64,000 nt of DNA. Origin: Sporosarcina trichiuri (GTDB lineage: Bacteria; Bacillota; Bacilli; Bacillales_A; Planococcaceae). The position numbers and the translations under genes are program-made. Shown here piece by piece: positions 35,927 through 44,368 of this stretch (position 1 is the first letter of the stretch; each line of letters opens with the position of its first letter). The notes under the pieces were generated by a model that ran no database searches, was not told the DNA's origin, and was given only the letters and a program-made list of their open reading frames with translations. The stretch spans positions 2,635,501 to 2,699,500 of the forward strand of contig NZ_CP129119.1 of NCBI RefSeq assembly GCF_030406775.1, given 5' to 3'.

Positions 35927-36760
35927 ATGGAACTATTCGGATATGAAATCCCCATTAATATGGAAAAGCTGCTGCAAACAGCAGGCAAGGTCGGCATCCT
36001 GATCGTCGTCTTCGCCATCGCCGTGCCGCTCGGCAAGAAAATCCTCAGCGCGACCATACAGAAAATGTCGCTGTCCCGGAAAACGAAACCGGGTCGCGTG
36101 AAAACACTCGATAAGCTGCTCGTCAACATCTTCTCCTACGTGGCGATCTTCATCTTCATCGGCACGCTGCTGTCCATACTCGGTGTTAATATCGGACCGC
36201 TGATCGCCGGCGCCGGTGTCGTCGGCCTGGCTATCGGGTTCGGGGCGCAGGGGCTTGTCAGCGACGTTGTCACCGGGTTCTTCATCCTGCTGGAACAGCA
36301 GATGGAGGTGGATGAATACGTCACAGTGGCGGGGATCGACGGCGTTGTCGAGGAGATCGGACTTCGCACGACGAAAGTCCGTTCCTTCGACGGGACACTG
36401 AACTACCTGCCGAACCGGATCATCGAGAACGTCGCCAATCATTCGCGCGGTCACATGCGGGCGCTCGTCGATATCGGGATCAGTTACTACAACGATGTGG
36501 ATCGGGCGATTGGCGTCCTGGAACAGCTCTGTGATGAATTCCAGAAGGACGAACGCTTCAAAGACGGCCCGAACGCAATCGGTGTCCAGACGATACAGGG
36601 GACCGACGTCGTCCTGCGTGTCATCGGGCAGGTCGAAAACGGTCTGCAGTGGGAGTGTGAGCGCGACCTGCTGAAAGCCATGAAGATCGCATTCGACGAA
36701 GCCGGCATCGAACTGCCGCTCAACTATCAGGTCATCCACAAATCAGAGGAACTGGGCTGA
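35927..36760 (+). CDS. Small mechanosensitive channel, MscS family (YkuT-like)
   Basis: A 277-residue protein with about three transmembrane segments (residues about 20-40, 65-85, 90-115). The MscS pore-lining helix is rich in Gly/Ala (AGAGVVGLAIGFGAQGLVSD), and the beta domain contains EVDEYVTVAGIDGVVEEIGL. ATG 35927 follows GGGAGGT; the longer frame from 35867 includes the promoter and is rejected. It differs strongly from the adjacent 415-residue channel, so the pair is not a recent duplication. Confidence 0.88.
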   Translation: MELFGYEIPINMEKLLQTAGKVGILIVVFAIAVPLGKKILSATIQKMSLSRKTKPGRVKTLDKLLVNIFSYVAIFIFIGTLLSILGVNIGPLIAGAGVVGLAIGFGAQGLVSDVVTGFFILLEQQMEVDEYVTVAGIDGVVEEIGLRTTKVRSFDGTLNYLPNRIIENVANHSRGHMRALVDIGISYYNDVDRAIGVLEQLCDEFQKDERFKDGPNAIGVQTIQGTDVVLRVIGQVENGLQWECERDLLKAMKIAFDEAGIELPLNYQVIHKSEELG

Positions 36761-36824
36761 TGCATGGACGGATCCGCCGTTTCCGGATAGAATACGGATA
36801 TTGACGTACAGGAGGCGTATGTAC

Positions 36825-37121
36825 ATGAAGGAAATCACAGCTGGCGAGCTTGAAACGAAATTGGAAGAAGGACAGCAGGTCAACATGATCGACGTGCGGG
36901 AAGCTGACGAAATCGCAACCGGCAAAATCACCGGTGCTGTCCATATCCCGCTCGGGGAGATCCCTGCCCGGATGGAGGAGCTCGATAAGTCGAAGCCGTA
37001 TACGATCATCTGCCGGTCAGGCGGACGCAGCGGCCGGGCAGCTGAGTTTCTGGAAGAACAGGGCTACGATGTCACCAACATGACAGGCGGCATGCTGAGC
37101 TGGCAGGGGCCGATCGAATAA
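36825..37121 (+). CDS. Single-domain rhodanese-like sulfurtransferase
   Basis: A 98-residue rhodanese domain with the active-site cysteine loop CRSGGRSGRA and the N-terminal IDVREADE and HIPLGEIP motifs. It probably carries persulfide sulfur; the partner is unknown. AGGAGG (36810-36815) is 9 nt from ATG 36825, which is preferred to ATG 36819 or TTG 36801. Confidence 0.9.
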   Translation: MKEITAGELETKLEEGQQVNMIDVREADEIATGKITGAVHIPLGEIPARMEELDKSKPYTIICRSGGRSGRAAEFLEEQGYDVTNMTGGMLSWQGPIE

Positions 37122-37129
37122 GTCAGGAG

Positions 37130-37163
37130 AAGACGTTTCCCGTAACAGGGAGACGTCTTTTTG
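37130..37163 (+). terminator. Intrinsic terminator after the rhodanese gene
   Basis: AAGACGTTTCCC pairs with GGGAGACGTCTT (two internal mismatches) around GTAACA, followed by a T run. Confidence 0.8.
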
Positions 37164-37218
37164 CTTGGTCATACCGCGGACGTCCCCTGCGTATAGTGGA
37201 TGAAAAAGGCGGTGTCCT

Positions 37219-37932
37219 ATGAAACGTATTCTCATTATCGGCTTATTGTTGTTCTGTTCACTGGGTGTGGTATGGATGGGCGTCAGAGCATCAGACCGGG
37301 CGTTCTTCATGCCTGCGGAACTTGCAGGGGTGAAGGTGCTGCTGGATGCGGGTCATGGCGGGGAGGATGGCGGCGCCTCGACAGACGAACTGATCGAAAG
37401 CGATATTACCCTGACCATTTCGAAAGAGGTCGAGAAACGGCTGAAGCAGAAAGGCGCAACAGTCGTCATGACGCGTACGAAAGCGGGCGACGCGATCGGT
37501 GAGCATGCGCCGGACCGGAAATTCAGTTCTCTGCGTGACCGGAAGTTCGAAGATTTGAAGATGCGTGTCAAACTGGCGGAGACGGAAGAGCCGGATGTGT
37601 TCGTCAGCATCCACGTCAATGCCATCCCGCAGACCCAGTGGCGGGGCGCGCAGGTGTTCTACCATCCGGAAGGCCATGAAGGCGGAGAGGCGCTTGCCAA
37701 GTCGATCCAGGGCGCATTCCGGGATGGCCTGAAGAACACGGATCGTGAAGCCATGAAAATCAAAGGTATCTATTTACTGAAGAATATCCAGACCCCTTCG
37801 GTCATCGTGGAAACGGGCTTCATCTCCAATCCGGAAGAGCACAAGCTTCTCGCGGATCCGGCGTACCGTAAAAAGGTGGCGGATGCGATTGTCGACGGGA
37901 TTGTCCGGCATCAGTCGATGGAAGTGAACTGA
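37219..37932 (+). CDS. cwlD: N-acetylmuramoyl-L-alanine amidase CwlD
   Basis: A 237-residue amidase with an N-terminal membrane anchor/signal (residues 4-24) and an Amidase_3 domain. LDAGHGGEDGG provides the first zinc histidine, SIHVNA the second, and VIVETGFISN the catalytic glutamate. In B. subtilis CwlD makes muramic-delta-lactam in the spore cortex with PdaA. It is followed by salA and gerD in the conserved sporulation cluster. Confidence 0.92.
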   Translation: MKRILIIGLLLFCSLGVVWMGVRASDRAFFMPAELAGVKVLLDAGHGGEDGGASTDELIESDITLTISKEVEKRLKQKGATVVMTRTKAGDAIGEHAPDRKFSSLRDRKFEDLKMRVKLAETEEPDVFVSIHVNAIPQTQWRGAQVFYHPEGHEGGEALAKSIQGAFRDGLKNTDREAMKIKGIYLLKNIQTPSVIVETGFISNPEEHKLLADPAYRKKVADAIVDGIVRHQSMEVN

Positions 37933-37964
37933 AGAGCCGAACGCCTTACGCATCCGGACGATTG

Positions 37965-37973
37965 TGCTATACT
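37965..37973 (+). promoter_or_regulatory. Extended -10 promoter candidate for salA
   Basis: TG-C-TATACT, with a poor -35 (TTACGC at 37946-37951, 16-nt spacer). Confidence 0.5.
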
Positions 37974-38012
37974 TGGGGGTGAATGTACTAAACCTCTAAG
38001 GAGTGTTCCGTT

Positions 38013-39071
38013 TTGATGAAAGAAGAGAACATGCGTGAAGTCGTCGGGAAACTGAGCGATCCTTTTTTACATAAACCGTTGGCGGAAACAGGCGGCATCA
38101 TCAGTGTGTCGCTGAAGTCCGAGAAAAAACATGTGAGTGTAAAATTGGCCATTGCAAAGATCAACACCGCCGAACAGATGGCATTGCAGTCGAAAGTCGT
38201 GGAAGTGTTGAAAGCAGCGGGTGCCGATTCCGTCGGCATCCGGTTTGAGGAACTCCCGCAGGAAGCGATCGAGAAGTTCCGCGGTACAGCCACCGCGGCG
38301 GAAGCGCAGGATCTGCTGTCACCGCTGAATGATGTGACGTTCATCTCCATCGCATCCGGGAAAGGCGGCGTCGGCAAGTCGACGGTATCCGTCAACCTGG
38401 CAGTCGCGCTTGCGCGTCAAGGCAAGAAGGTCGGCCTGATCGACGCCGACATCTACGGATTCAGTGTACCGGATATGATGGGCGTCACGGAATCCCCAGT
38501 CATCCGCGGAGACCGGATCATCCCGGTGGACCGGAAAGGCGTCAAGATGATCTCGATGGGCTTCTTTGTGGAAGACAATGCCCCTGTCGTCTGGCGGGGA
38601 CCGATGCTCGGGAAAGTGCTTGATCAGTTTTTCCGTGACGTCGAGTGGGGGGATCTCGATTACATGATCCTCGACCTGCCGCCTGGCACAGGGGATGTCG
38701 CCCTCGATATCCACCAGATGATTCCGGCATCCAAGGAAATCGTCGTGACCACCCCTCATCCGACGGCTGCATTCGTTGCCGCACGGGCCGGAGCGATGGC
38801 CTTGCAGACAGATCATGCCCTGCTCGGTGTCATCGAAAATATGGCCTGGTTCGAATCGAAAACGACCGGTGAAAAGGAATATGTATTCGGTTCGGGCGGA
38901 GGGAAGCGCCTGGCGGAAGAACTCCGTACGGAATTGCTCGGCCAGATTCCGCTCGGTCAGCCGGATTGGGACGAAGAGGACTTCGCCCCTTCCGTCTATG
39001 CGGAGGACCACCCGATCGGAAAGACATACTTGGATATCGCTGCTAAAGTGATCGGTGAAACGAAGAAATGA
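38013..39071 (+). CDS. salA: Mrp/NBP35-family P-loop ATPase SalA
   Basis: A 352-residue protein: an N-terminal MIP18/DUF59-like domain (about residues 1-90), then a deviant Walker A P-loop (GKGGVGKST near residue 115) and a DLPPGTGD motif. Family members act as Fe-S carriers; in B. subtilis SalA represses scoC and so influences exoprotease genes. TTG 38013 and the adjacent ATG 38016 are both possible; AAGGAG (37998-38003) is 9 nt from the TTG and 12 from the ATG. Confidence 0.9.
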   Translation: MMKEENMREVVGKLSDPFLHKPLAETGGIISVSLKSEKKHVSVKLAIAKINTAEQMALQSKVVEVLKAAGADSVGIRFEELPQEAIEKFRGTATAAEAQDLLSPLNDVTFISIASGKGGVGKSTVSVNLAVALARQGKKVGLIDADIYGFSVPDMMGVTESPVIRGDRIIPVDRKGVKMISMGFFVEDNAPVVWRGPMLGKVLDQFFRDVEWGDLDYMILDLPPGTGDVALDIHQMIPASKEIVVTTPHPTAAFVAARAGAMALQTDHALLGVIENMAWFESKTTGEKEYVFGSGGGKRLAEELRTELLGQIPLGQPDWDEEDFAPSVYAEDHPIGKTYLDIAAKVIGETKK

Positions 39072-39075
39072 CGGA

Positions 39076-39112
39076 AAAGCGGAGCGGGTTACTGACCCCC
39101 TCCGCTTTCTTC
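39076..39112. terminator. Bidirectional terminator between salA and gerD
   Basis: AAAGCGGAG (39076-39084) pairs with CTCCGCTTT (39100-39108); TTCTTT follows on the plus side. It overlaps the last codons of gerD on the minus strand. Confidence 0.7.
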
Positions 39113-39688
39113 TTTGTCCTGGCCTTCCTGTTTGTCTTTTCCTTTATCCTTTTCCGTCGGTTTCACTTCGCCGGCCTGCAGGATGAGTTCCTGCCACTTG
39201 GCCTGGAGCAGCGGACTCTGGATCGTTTCCTCGATCGCTTTCTGGAACTCTTTCTTCAAGGAACCGGAATGCAGGATGTTTTCAAGCTGCTTCTGCATAT
39301 CCGGGGTGCCGAAGAACTCCTCCAGTTCTTTCTGGAAAGACGCATCGTCCATGAGTGCTTTCATGATCTCCTGTTGCTGGTCTTTCATGCTTTCTGCGAC
39401 GGTTTTCTGGAATTTCGGATCCTCGAACGTCTGTTTCCAGAACGTTTTTCCGTCGTCGGACAGCAGGGTGGTTTCGATGGCGGCGGTCACTTCGGGCTGC
39501 TCCAGTACGAGCTGTTTCCTGAATTCTTCTTCCGTCAGAAGCTGACGGATCGCTTTTTTCCCTTCTTCGGTCTGGATGGCGTCCGTCATCATCTTTTTCG
39601 TTTCATCGTACGAGGGGGGATTGGCCTGCTGCGTGCAGGCGGCGGTCAACAGAAGGACGGGAAGCAGAGATACTGTGAATTTTTTCAT
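39089..39688 (-). CDS. gerD: Spore germination lipoprotein GerD
   Basis: A 199-residue lipoprotein. The signal peptide MKKFTVSLLPVLLLTAAC ends in a lipobox (LTAAC), followed by a helical, Gln/Lys/Glu-rich body and a hydrophilic tail (KDKGKDKQEGQDKEESGGGQ). GerD organises germinant receptors into the germinosome in the spore inner membrane. ATG 39688 is chosen because it gives the lipoprotein signal; the frame extends ten codons upstream. Convergent with salA as in Bacillus. Confidence 0.88.
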   Translation of the reverse strand: MKKFTVSLLPVLLLTAACTQQANPPSYDETKKMMTDAIQTEEGKKAIRQLLTEEEFRKQLVLEQPEVTAAIETTLLSDDGKTFWKQTFEDPKFQKTVAESMKDQQQEIMKALMDDASFQKELEEFFGTPDMQKQLENILHSGSLKKEFQKAIEETIQSPLLQAKWQELILQAGEVKPTEKDKGKDKQEGQDKEESGGGQ

Positions 39689-39827
39689 GAGTGCAAGATC
39701 CCTCCGCAGGCTTTTCAATTATTGTTCACATCTTCCTGCCGATTATGCAAACGCTGTGTAATGAAATAGATTTTTCGGGAAATCGCTGGTACACTGGGTA
39801 CAGTAAGGAAAACGGGGGAACGCTGTT

Positions 39828-40505
39828 GTGACTATACGAAATTGGATAAAATTCTTTTTACGCGCGCTGCTGCTCGGCGGCGGGATCACCGGTCTGGTCG
39901 GTTTGATCGTACGCTGGGATTTCTTCTACTCATACTTATCATCGGGTGAGATTTTTCAATTCATCGGGGCACTGTTGTGGATGATCTTCCTGGGCTTCAC
40001 GATGAGTGTCATTGCCCAGATGGGCTTTTTTGCCTATCTGTCAGTACATCAATTCGGAGTTAACCTGTTCCGGACATTGACATTGTGGAACTGGGTGCAG
40101 CTGCTGCTGATTGTTGTCGTTTTGTTCGACCTGGTCTTTTTCCGTTTCCGTCTGACTGCGGATGATACCGGGCGTACTGTGCTCTATATGGTGCTTCTGT
40201 TCGTACTTGTCGGGACTGCAGCAGTGACGGCGTGGTTCAAGGCGAAATGGACGAAAAAACATATCCTCATATCGGCGCTGTTCTTCATGATCGTCATCAC
40301 GACGCTCGAATGGCTGCCTGCACTGATGGTGCGTAAAGGCGAAGTCGATACATGGGTGACGATCATGCTGTTCCCGCTCGTGGCGGTGAATGCCTATCAG
40401 CTTCTCGCGCTTCCGAAGTACAATCGGAAGTCGGATGAAGATAAGGCGAAACTCGACGCCCGGAAAGCGGAGCGTCGGAAACAGAAAGCGGTAAAAGTGA
40501 AATGA
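39828..40505 (+). CDS. kbaA: KinB-signalling activation protein KbaA
   Basis: A 225-residue membrane protein with six hydrophobic segments and a basic cytoplasmic tail. Sequence and position (gerD-kbaA-pdaB order) match KbaA, which activates the KinB branch of the sporulation phosphorelay. The tail (KAERRKQKAVKVK) makes it longer than the roughly 198 residues of B. subtilis. It starts at GTG 39828 behind GGGGGA. Confidence 0.85.
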   Translation: MTIRNWIKFFLRALLLGGGITGLVGLIVRWDFFYSYLSSGEIFQFIGALLWMIFLGFTMSVIAQMGFFAYLSVHQFGVNLFRTLTLWNWVQLLLIVVVLFDLVFFRFRLTADDTGRTVLYMVLLFVLVGTAAVTAWFKAKWTKKHILISALFFMIVITTLEWLPALMVRKGEVDTWVTIMLFPLVAVNAYQLLALPKYNRKSDEDKAKLDARKAERRKQKAVKVK

Positions 40506-40511
40506 CAAGAG

Positions 40512-40542
40512 GCGCACATCCACAGCGGATTGTGCGCTTTTA
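40512..40542. terminator. Terminator after kbaA
   Basis: GCGCACATCC (40512-40521) pairs with GGATTGTGCGC (40527-40537) and is followed by TTTTATT. It lies between convergent genes. Confidence 0.75.
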
Positions 40543-40543
40543 T

Positions 40544-41203
40544 TCATTCCGGTATTTTTTTGGTCTTGATGTCCACCGTAAACAGGACGTCTTCGACGGA
40601 TTGGAACTGACGGCTTGCGAGCAGCTCATTCACTTCATCAAGGGACACCAGCTGACGACGGTCGAGTGACACGGCGATGATATCTCCTTCCTTCACTTTA
40701 GGAAGGACGCCGCCTCTCCAGCGGGTGGAGGATCCTAACGCGTTGATCTCTTTTTCCCACAGCACATCTCTCAGGACTTTCGGAAAGTACTCATCCTGTG
40801 TTCGGAACCAGAGCGGTTTCTTCTCGAAAATCCCGGTGAAGTGTTCCAGCTGGCGGTTGAACCGGGCAGGGTCTTCCTCATATGAGGCGCCGGGCTCACC
40901 GAGAAGGGAGATCGGTATGTTTTTTTCCTTGATAAGCTGTGCGGAATCGGGGAATCGTTCTGCCCAGGCCGGATCGATCATCAGCAGCGGATAGGGTGCC
41001 GAGAGCCCGGCGATCCATTCCTCGACCGGCTCGTCGCCGAACGACAGATCAATCGTCAGTGAGGTGCCTTTTGTTCCTTTGACAATGACATCCGGTCCGC
41101 TCGCGGCGCGGAATACATCAATCATTTTCGGTGCAGTGTTTGCAGCAGGCAGGAGGATGACAAGAAGTATGCAGACCAGTATGGCGATACCTATTCTTTT
41201 CAG
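40544..41203 (-). CDS. PdaB-like polysaccharide deacetylase-fold protein, degenerate, apparent CTG start
   Basis: The first ATG (41125) gives 193 residues without a signal peptide. Extending 26 codons to CTG at 41203-41201 adds a signal sequence, (M)KRIGIAILVCILLVILLPAA, and that CTG has AAAGGAG 9 nt upstream. An in-frame TGA lies nine codons before the ATG-to-CTG extension, leaving no ATG, GTG or TTG in that stretch. The body resembles PdaB (TIDLSFGDE for TFDISWGDE; WAERFPD for WAERHPD), and position after kbaA agrees. The metal-binding histidines of NodB-type deacetylases are not seen, so catalysis is doubtful. Confidence 0.65.
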   Translation of the reverse strand: MKRIGIAILVCILLVILLPAANTAPKMIDVFRAASGPDVIVKGTKGTSLTIDLSFGDEPVEEWIAGLSAPYPLLMIDPAWAERFPDSAQLIKEKNIPISLLGEPGASYEEDPARFNRQLEHFTGIFEKKPLWFRTQDEYFPKVLRDVLWEKEINALGSSTRWRGGVLPKVKEGDIIAVSLDRRQLVSLDEVNELLASRQFQSVEDVLFTVDIKTKKIPE

Positions 41204-41323
41204 CGCGGCGGGCTCCTTTCAACTCGGTTACTGTACTGTATGAGAAAGGCTTGACCAGTATGCGCGGCCCATGCTATTATGTAAAAGTCCTGAAGAGGAA
41301 AAGACAGTGTGTACAGAAAAGGC

Positions 41324-41351
41324 TTGCTTTCCTGTCCGACTGTGTTATAAT
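41324..41351 (+). promoter_or_regulatory. Promoter of the tRNA cluster
   Basis: TTGCTT (41324-41329), 16-nt spacer, perfect TATAAT (41346-41351), 33 nt before the first tRNA. Confidence 0.75.
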
Positions 41352-41383
41352 TTTTCTTGTCTTTGAAATAACATTCATATGAT

Positions 41384-41458
41384 TCCGCAGTAGCTCAGTG
41401 GTAGAGCAATCGGCTGTTAACCGATCGGTCGTAGGTTCGAGTCCTACCTGCGGAGCCA
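41384..41458 (+). tRNA. tRNA-Asn (GTT)
   Basis: 75 nt with encoded CCA. Acceptor TCCGCAG pairs with CTGCGGA; the anticodon loop contains CTGTTAA (GTT); the T loop is GTTCGAGTC. Confidence 0.97.
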
Positions 41459-41471
41459 TTTCCATGCGCAT

Positions 41472-41547
41472 GCTTCCATAGCTCAGCAGGTAGAGTGCTT
41501 CCATGGTAAGGAAGAGGTCACCGGTTCGAATCCGGTTGGAAGCTCCA
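41472..41547 (+). tRNA. tRNA-Thr (GGT)
   Basis: 76 nt with encoded CCA. Acceptor GCTTCCA pairs with TGGAAGC; anticodon GGT sits in CTTCCATGGTAAGGAAG. Confidence 0.96.
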
Positions 41548-41578
41548 GAATGCAATCAGACTGTATACATACCAGAAC

Positions 41579-41653
41579 GGCCCCTTGGTCAAGCGGTTAA
41601 GACACCGCCCTTTCACGGCGGTAACACGGGTTCGAATCCCGTAGGGGTCACCA
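41579..41653 (+). tRNA. tRNA-Glu (TTC)
   Basis: 75 nt with encoded CCA. Acceptor GGCCCCT pairs with AGGGGTC (one G-U); the anticodon arm CCGCCCTTTCACGGCGG carries TTC. Confidence 0.97.
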
Positions 41654-41721
41654 TGTTTGTTCCTTTACATACCGATAAGCGATGTTGCCATGCACGCTTA
41701 TCAGCTCAGGACGACTCAGAT

Positions 41722-41806
41722 GGTGGGGTAGCGAAGTGGCTAAACGCGGCGGACTGTAAATCCGCTCCCTCCGGGTTCGGCGGTTCGAATCCGTCCCCCA
41801 CCACCA
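41722..41806 (+). tRNA. tRNA-Tyr (GTA)
   Basis: 85 nt with a long variable arm and encoded CCA. Acceptor GGTGGGG pairs with CCCCACC; the anticodon loop ACTGTAAAT carries GTA. Confidence 0.97.
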
Positions 41807-41891
41807 TTTTACTTGAATAAAAACTGCAGAAAAGGGTATTCTCTAAATGTGCCGGACAAAGGTGCAGGGAACAGCCGCTTTTTTTGATTAC

Positions 41892-41966
41892 TGGGGTATA
41901 GCCAAGCGGTAAGGCAACGGACTTTGACTCCGTCACTCGTTGGTTCGAATCCAGCTACCCCAGCCA
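41892..41966 (+). tRNA. tRNA-Gln (TTG)
   Basis: 75 nt with encoded CCA. Acceptor TGGGGTA pairs with TACCCCA; the anticodon loop ACTTTGACT carries TTG. Confidence 0.97.
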
Positions 41967-42084
41967 CTTTTACTTGCATGGCACACCTGATGAGATGTAA
42001 AAATACATGCTTCTGAAGAGACTTTCAGCTGCTCAGCAATGGAATGTATAGCTGAGATGCCGATATCTATACTGTATAGTAACT

Positions 42085-42116
42085 ATCCTTCTCCATACAG
42101 GGAGAAAGGATTTTTT
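42085..42116 (+). terminator. Terminator after the tRNA cluster
   Basis: ATCCTTCTCC (42085-42094) pairs with GGAGAAAGGAT (42101-42111, one bulge) and a T run follows. Confidence 0.75.
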
Positions 42117-42179
42117 GTCTTTCCGGATTAATGGATTACTCATAAAAACACCAGGTATTCTGGATGAAAGAGGCGCTGT

Positions 42180-44276
42180 ATGACCAGACACCATGATATG
42201 ATCCGAAACATCAGCGAGTCTCTGCAGCACGGTTCAACCGAACAGCTGCTGAATGACATCGTCTATTCCCTCGACAATTCAGCGATAGTCGCTGTCACGG
42301 ACCGGACGGGGACGATTCTGTATGCGAATGACTTTTTCTCAAGACTTTCGAAGTATCCAGTGGACGAGCTGCTCGGTGCCAACCAGTCGATTGTCAATTC
42401 CGGTTATCATCCGCCCGACTTCTTCAAGGACATGTGGCGGACAATCGGCAGCGGCCGGATCTGGCGCGGTGAGATCTGCAACCGGGCCAAGGGTGGTGCG
42501 CTGTATTGGGTGGATACAACGATCGTCCCGTTCTTGAATGAGCGGGGCATCCCTGTTCAATACATCTCCATCCGGCACAATATAACCGATAAGAAAAACA
42601 ATGAGGCGGCACTGCAGAAACAATTGGAACTGTACAAGCTGATCACACAGGATGCCGGAGACTTTGTCGCTGTGCTCGACCGGCATGGATGCACCCAGTA
42701 TTGTTCCCCGTCACTTGAGAAGCTGCTTGGTTCAAACACTCCCGAATTGCTAGATCATATGCCGACGGAAGAAGCACGGTTCCTGAAGGCTGCGGCAGCT
42801 CATTCATCTGCTGAAGCAGGATACCGGCAGGATGCGGAATTCCGGCTCCGTTCCGCCGGCCAGGAAATTCTTCAGATGAGCGGAAAACTGGCCCGCGTCC
42901 AGACGGAAGGGCAGTTCAAGGACTGCAGCGTGCTGTCGTTCCATGACGTGACCGCGGAGCGTGAACAGGAGCTCCTGATCCATGATCTGGCATCGACAGA
43001 TCAGCTCACTGGTCTGCTGAACAGGCGGGCCTTCCTGAAAGAGCTGTTCAGGGAGCTGGAACAGGCGAAGCACTCAGGCCGGAGTTTAGGTCTTGTCTAT
43101 GTGAATATCGATAAACTGCGGTATGCCAATGAAACGTTCGGTCATGATACGGGCGATGACATACTGAAGATAATGGCGGAACGGCTTACGGGACATTTGC
43201 AGGGTTCGATCTGCGGCAGGACAGCGGGCGATGAATTCGCGTTTGTCCTGAACAGCCGAGAGTCGGAAGAAGGGCTGTACGCACAGGCAGAGGCCATTCA
43301 TCAGCTGCTGGAAGAGCCGGTGGAAGTAGCCGGGAATTTGTACAATCCATCCGTCAGCTGCGGGCTGTCCATGTTTCCTGAACATGCTGTGGAAGTCCCC
43401 GGTCTGATGACGACGACCGAGCAGGCCATGCAGTCCGTTAAAATCCAGGGCGGCTCCGGATTCGCAATCTTCACGGCGGATATGTACACCCAGTCCCTGG
43501 ACCGGATCATTCTCGAGAACGAATTGAGGAAAAGTGTGAAAGAAAAGCACTTCGTCTTGGAATACCAGCCGAAGGTCGACTTGACGAACGGATATATTGT
43601 CGGATTCGAAGCGCTGGTCAGGTGGGAGCACCCGGATCTCGGGAGAATTCCGCCCGGCAAATTTATCGGAATTGCCGAAGAGACGAAAGTGATCATCCCC
43701 CTCGGTGAATGGATTCTCGAAGAAGTGTTCATGAAAGCTAAGACATTGCAGGGTCAAACCGTCCGGCCTGTCACGCTGGCAGTCAACCTTTCGGCCGTTC
43801 ATCTGGAAAGTCCGGGGCTCATCGCTTTCGTGGAGAAGCTGGCGAAGCGGACCGGGATCGACCCGCATCTGATCGAAATGGAAGTGACGGAAAGTGCGTT
43901 CGCGGATCGGCTGGAGATGGGATCTTCGCTGCGGCAGCTAAGGAGCCTGGGATTTGGCGTATCCATCGATGATTTCGGGACGGGATTCAGCTCTTTCAGT
44001 TATATTCGTGAATTCCCTGCAGAAACCCTGAAAATTGATATGTCGTTCGTGCGGGACGTCGAGACAAGTGAGAACAGCCGTGCCATCATCCAGGCGATCG
44101 TCACCATGGCGGATACGGCGGGACTGAACGTCATCGCTGAAGGCGTCGAAACGGCAGAACAGGCAGCCATCCTGAAGCGGCTCGGCTGCCGGGAAGGGCA
44201 GGGCTATTATTACAGCCGGCCGCTGCCGGAGACGGAAGCATTCGGGCTCGTACGGAAACCGGACACCGCTAAGTGA
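42180..44276 (+). CDS. PAS-PAS-GGDEF-EAL protein (c-di-GMP turnover)
   Basis: A 698-residue soluble protein. PAS 1 is at about residues 30-140 and PAS 2 at about 150-265. A GGDEF domain follows (about 275-435) whose motif reads AGDEF, then a complete EAL domain (about 450-690): FEALVRWEHP, NLSAVHL, DDFGTGFSS, KIDMSFV and AEGVET all present. The EAL side looks like an active c-di-GMP phosphodiesterase; the AGDEF domain may be active or serve as a GTP sensor. No membrane segment. The start has only a weak binding site (GAAAGAGG). Confidence 0.9.
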   Translation: MTRHHDMIRNISESLQHGSTEQLLNDIVYSLDNSAIVAVTDRTGTILYANDFFSRLSKYPVDELLGANQSIVNSGYHPPDFFKDMWRTIGSGRIWRGEICNRAKGGALYWVDTTIVPFLNERGIPVQYISIRHNITDKKNNEAALQKQLELYKLITQDAGDFVAVLDRHGCTQYCSPSLEKLLGSNTPELLDHMPTEEARFLKAAAAHSSAEAGYRQDAEFRLRSAGQEILQMSGKLARVQTEGQFKDCSVLSFHDVTAEREQELLIHDLASTDQLTGLLNRRAFLKELFRELEQAKHSGRSLGLVYVNIDKLRYANETFGHDTGDDILKIMAERLTGHLQGSICGRTAGDEFAFVLNSRESEEGLYAQAEAIHQLLEEPVEVAGNLYNPSVSCGLSMFPEHAVEVPGLMTTTEQAMQSVKIQGGSGFAIFTADMYTQSLDRIILENELRKSVKEKHFVLEYQPKVDLTNGYIVGFEALVRWEHPDLGRIPPGKFIGIAEETKVIIPLGEWILEEVFMKAKTLQGQTVRPVTLAVNLSAVHLESPGLIAFVEKLAKRTGIDPHLIEMEVTESAFADRLEMGSSLRQLRSLGFGVSIDDFGTGFSSFSYIREFPAETLKIDMSFVRDVETSENSRAIIQAIVTMADTAGLNVIAEGVETAEQAAILKRLGCREGQGYYYSRPLPETEAFGLVRKPDTAK

Positions 44277-44300
44277 ATAAATATGCTTGAAAATGCGCGG

Positions 44301-44329
44301 TTGAGCCATTTGTCTGAAGACGCTACAAT
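44301..44329 (+). promoter_or_regulatory. Sigma-A promoter for arginase
   Basis: TTGAGC (44301-44306), 17-nt spacer, TACAAT (44324-44329). Confidence 0.7.
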
Positions 44330-44368
44330 GAAAGCGACAGACAAAGAATATTCCGGGGGGAACGAATT

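Noticed and set aside
39068..39769. Plus-strand frame opposite gerD
   Set aside because: It is the complement of a well-supported lipoprotein gene and is low in complexity.
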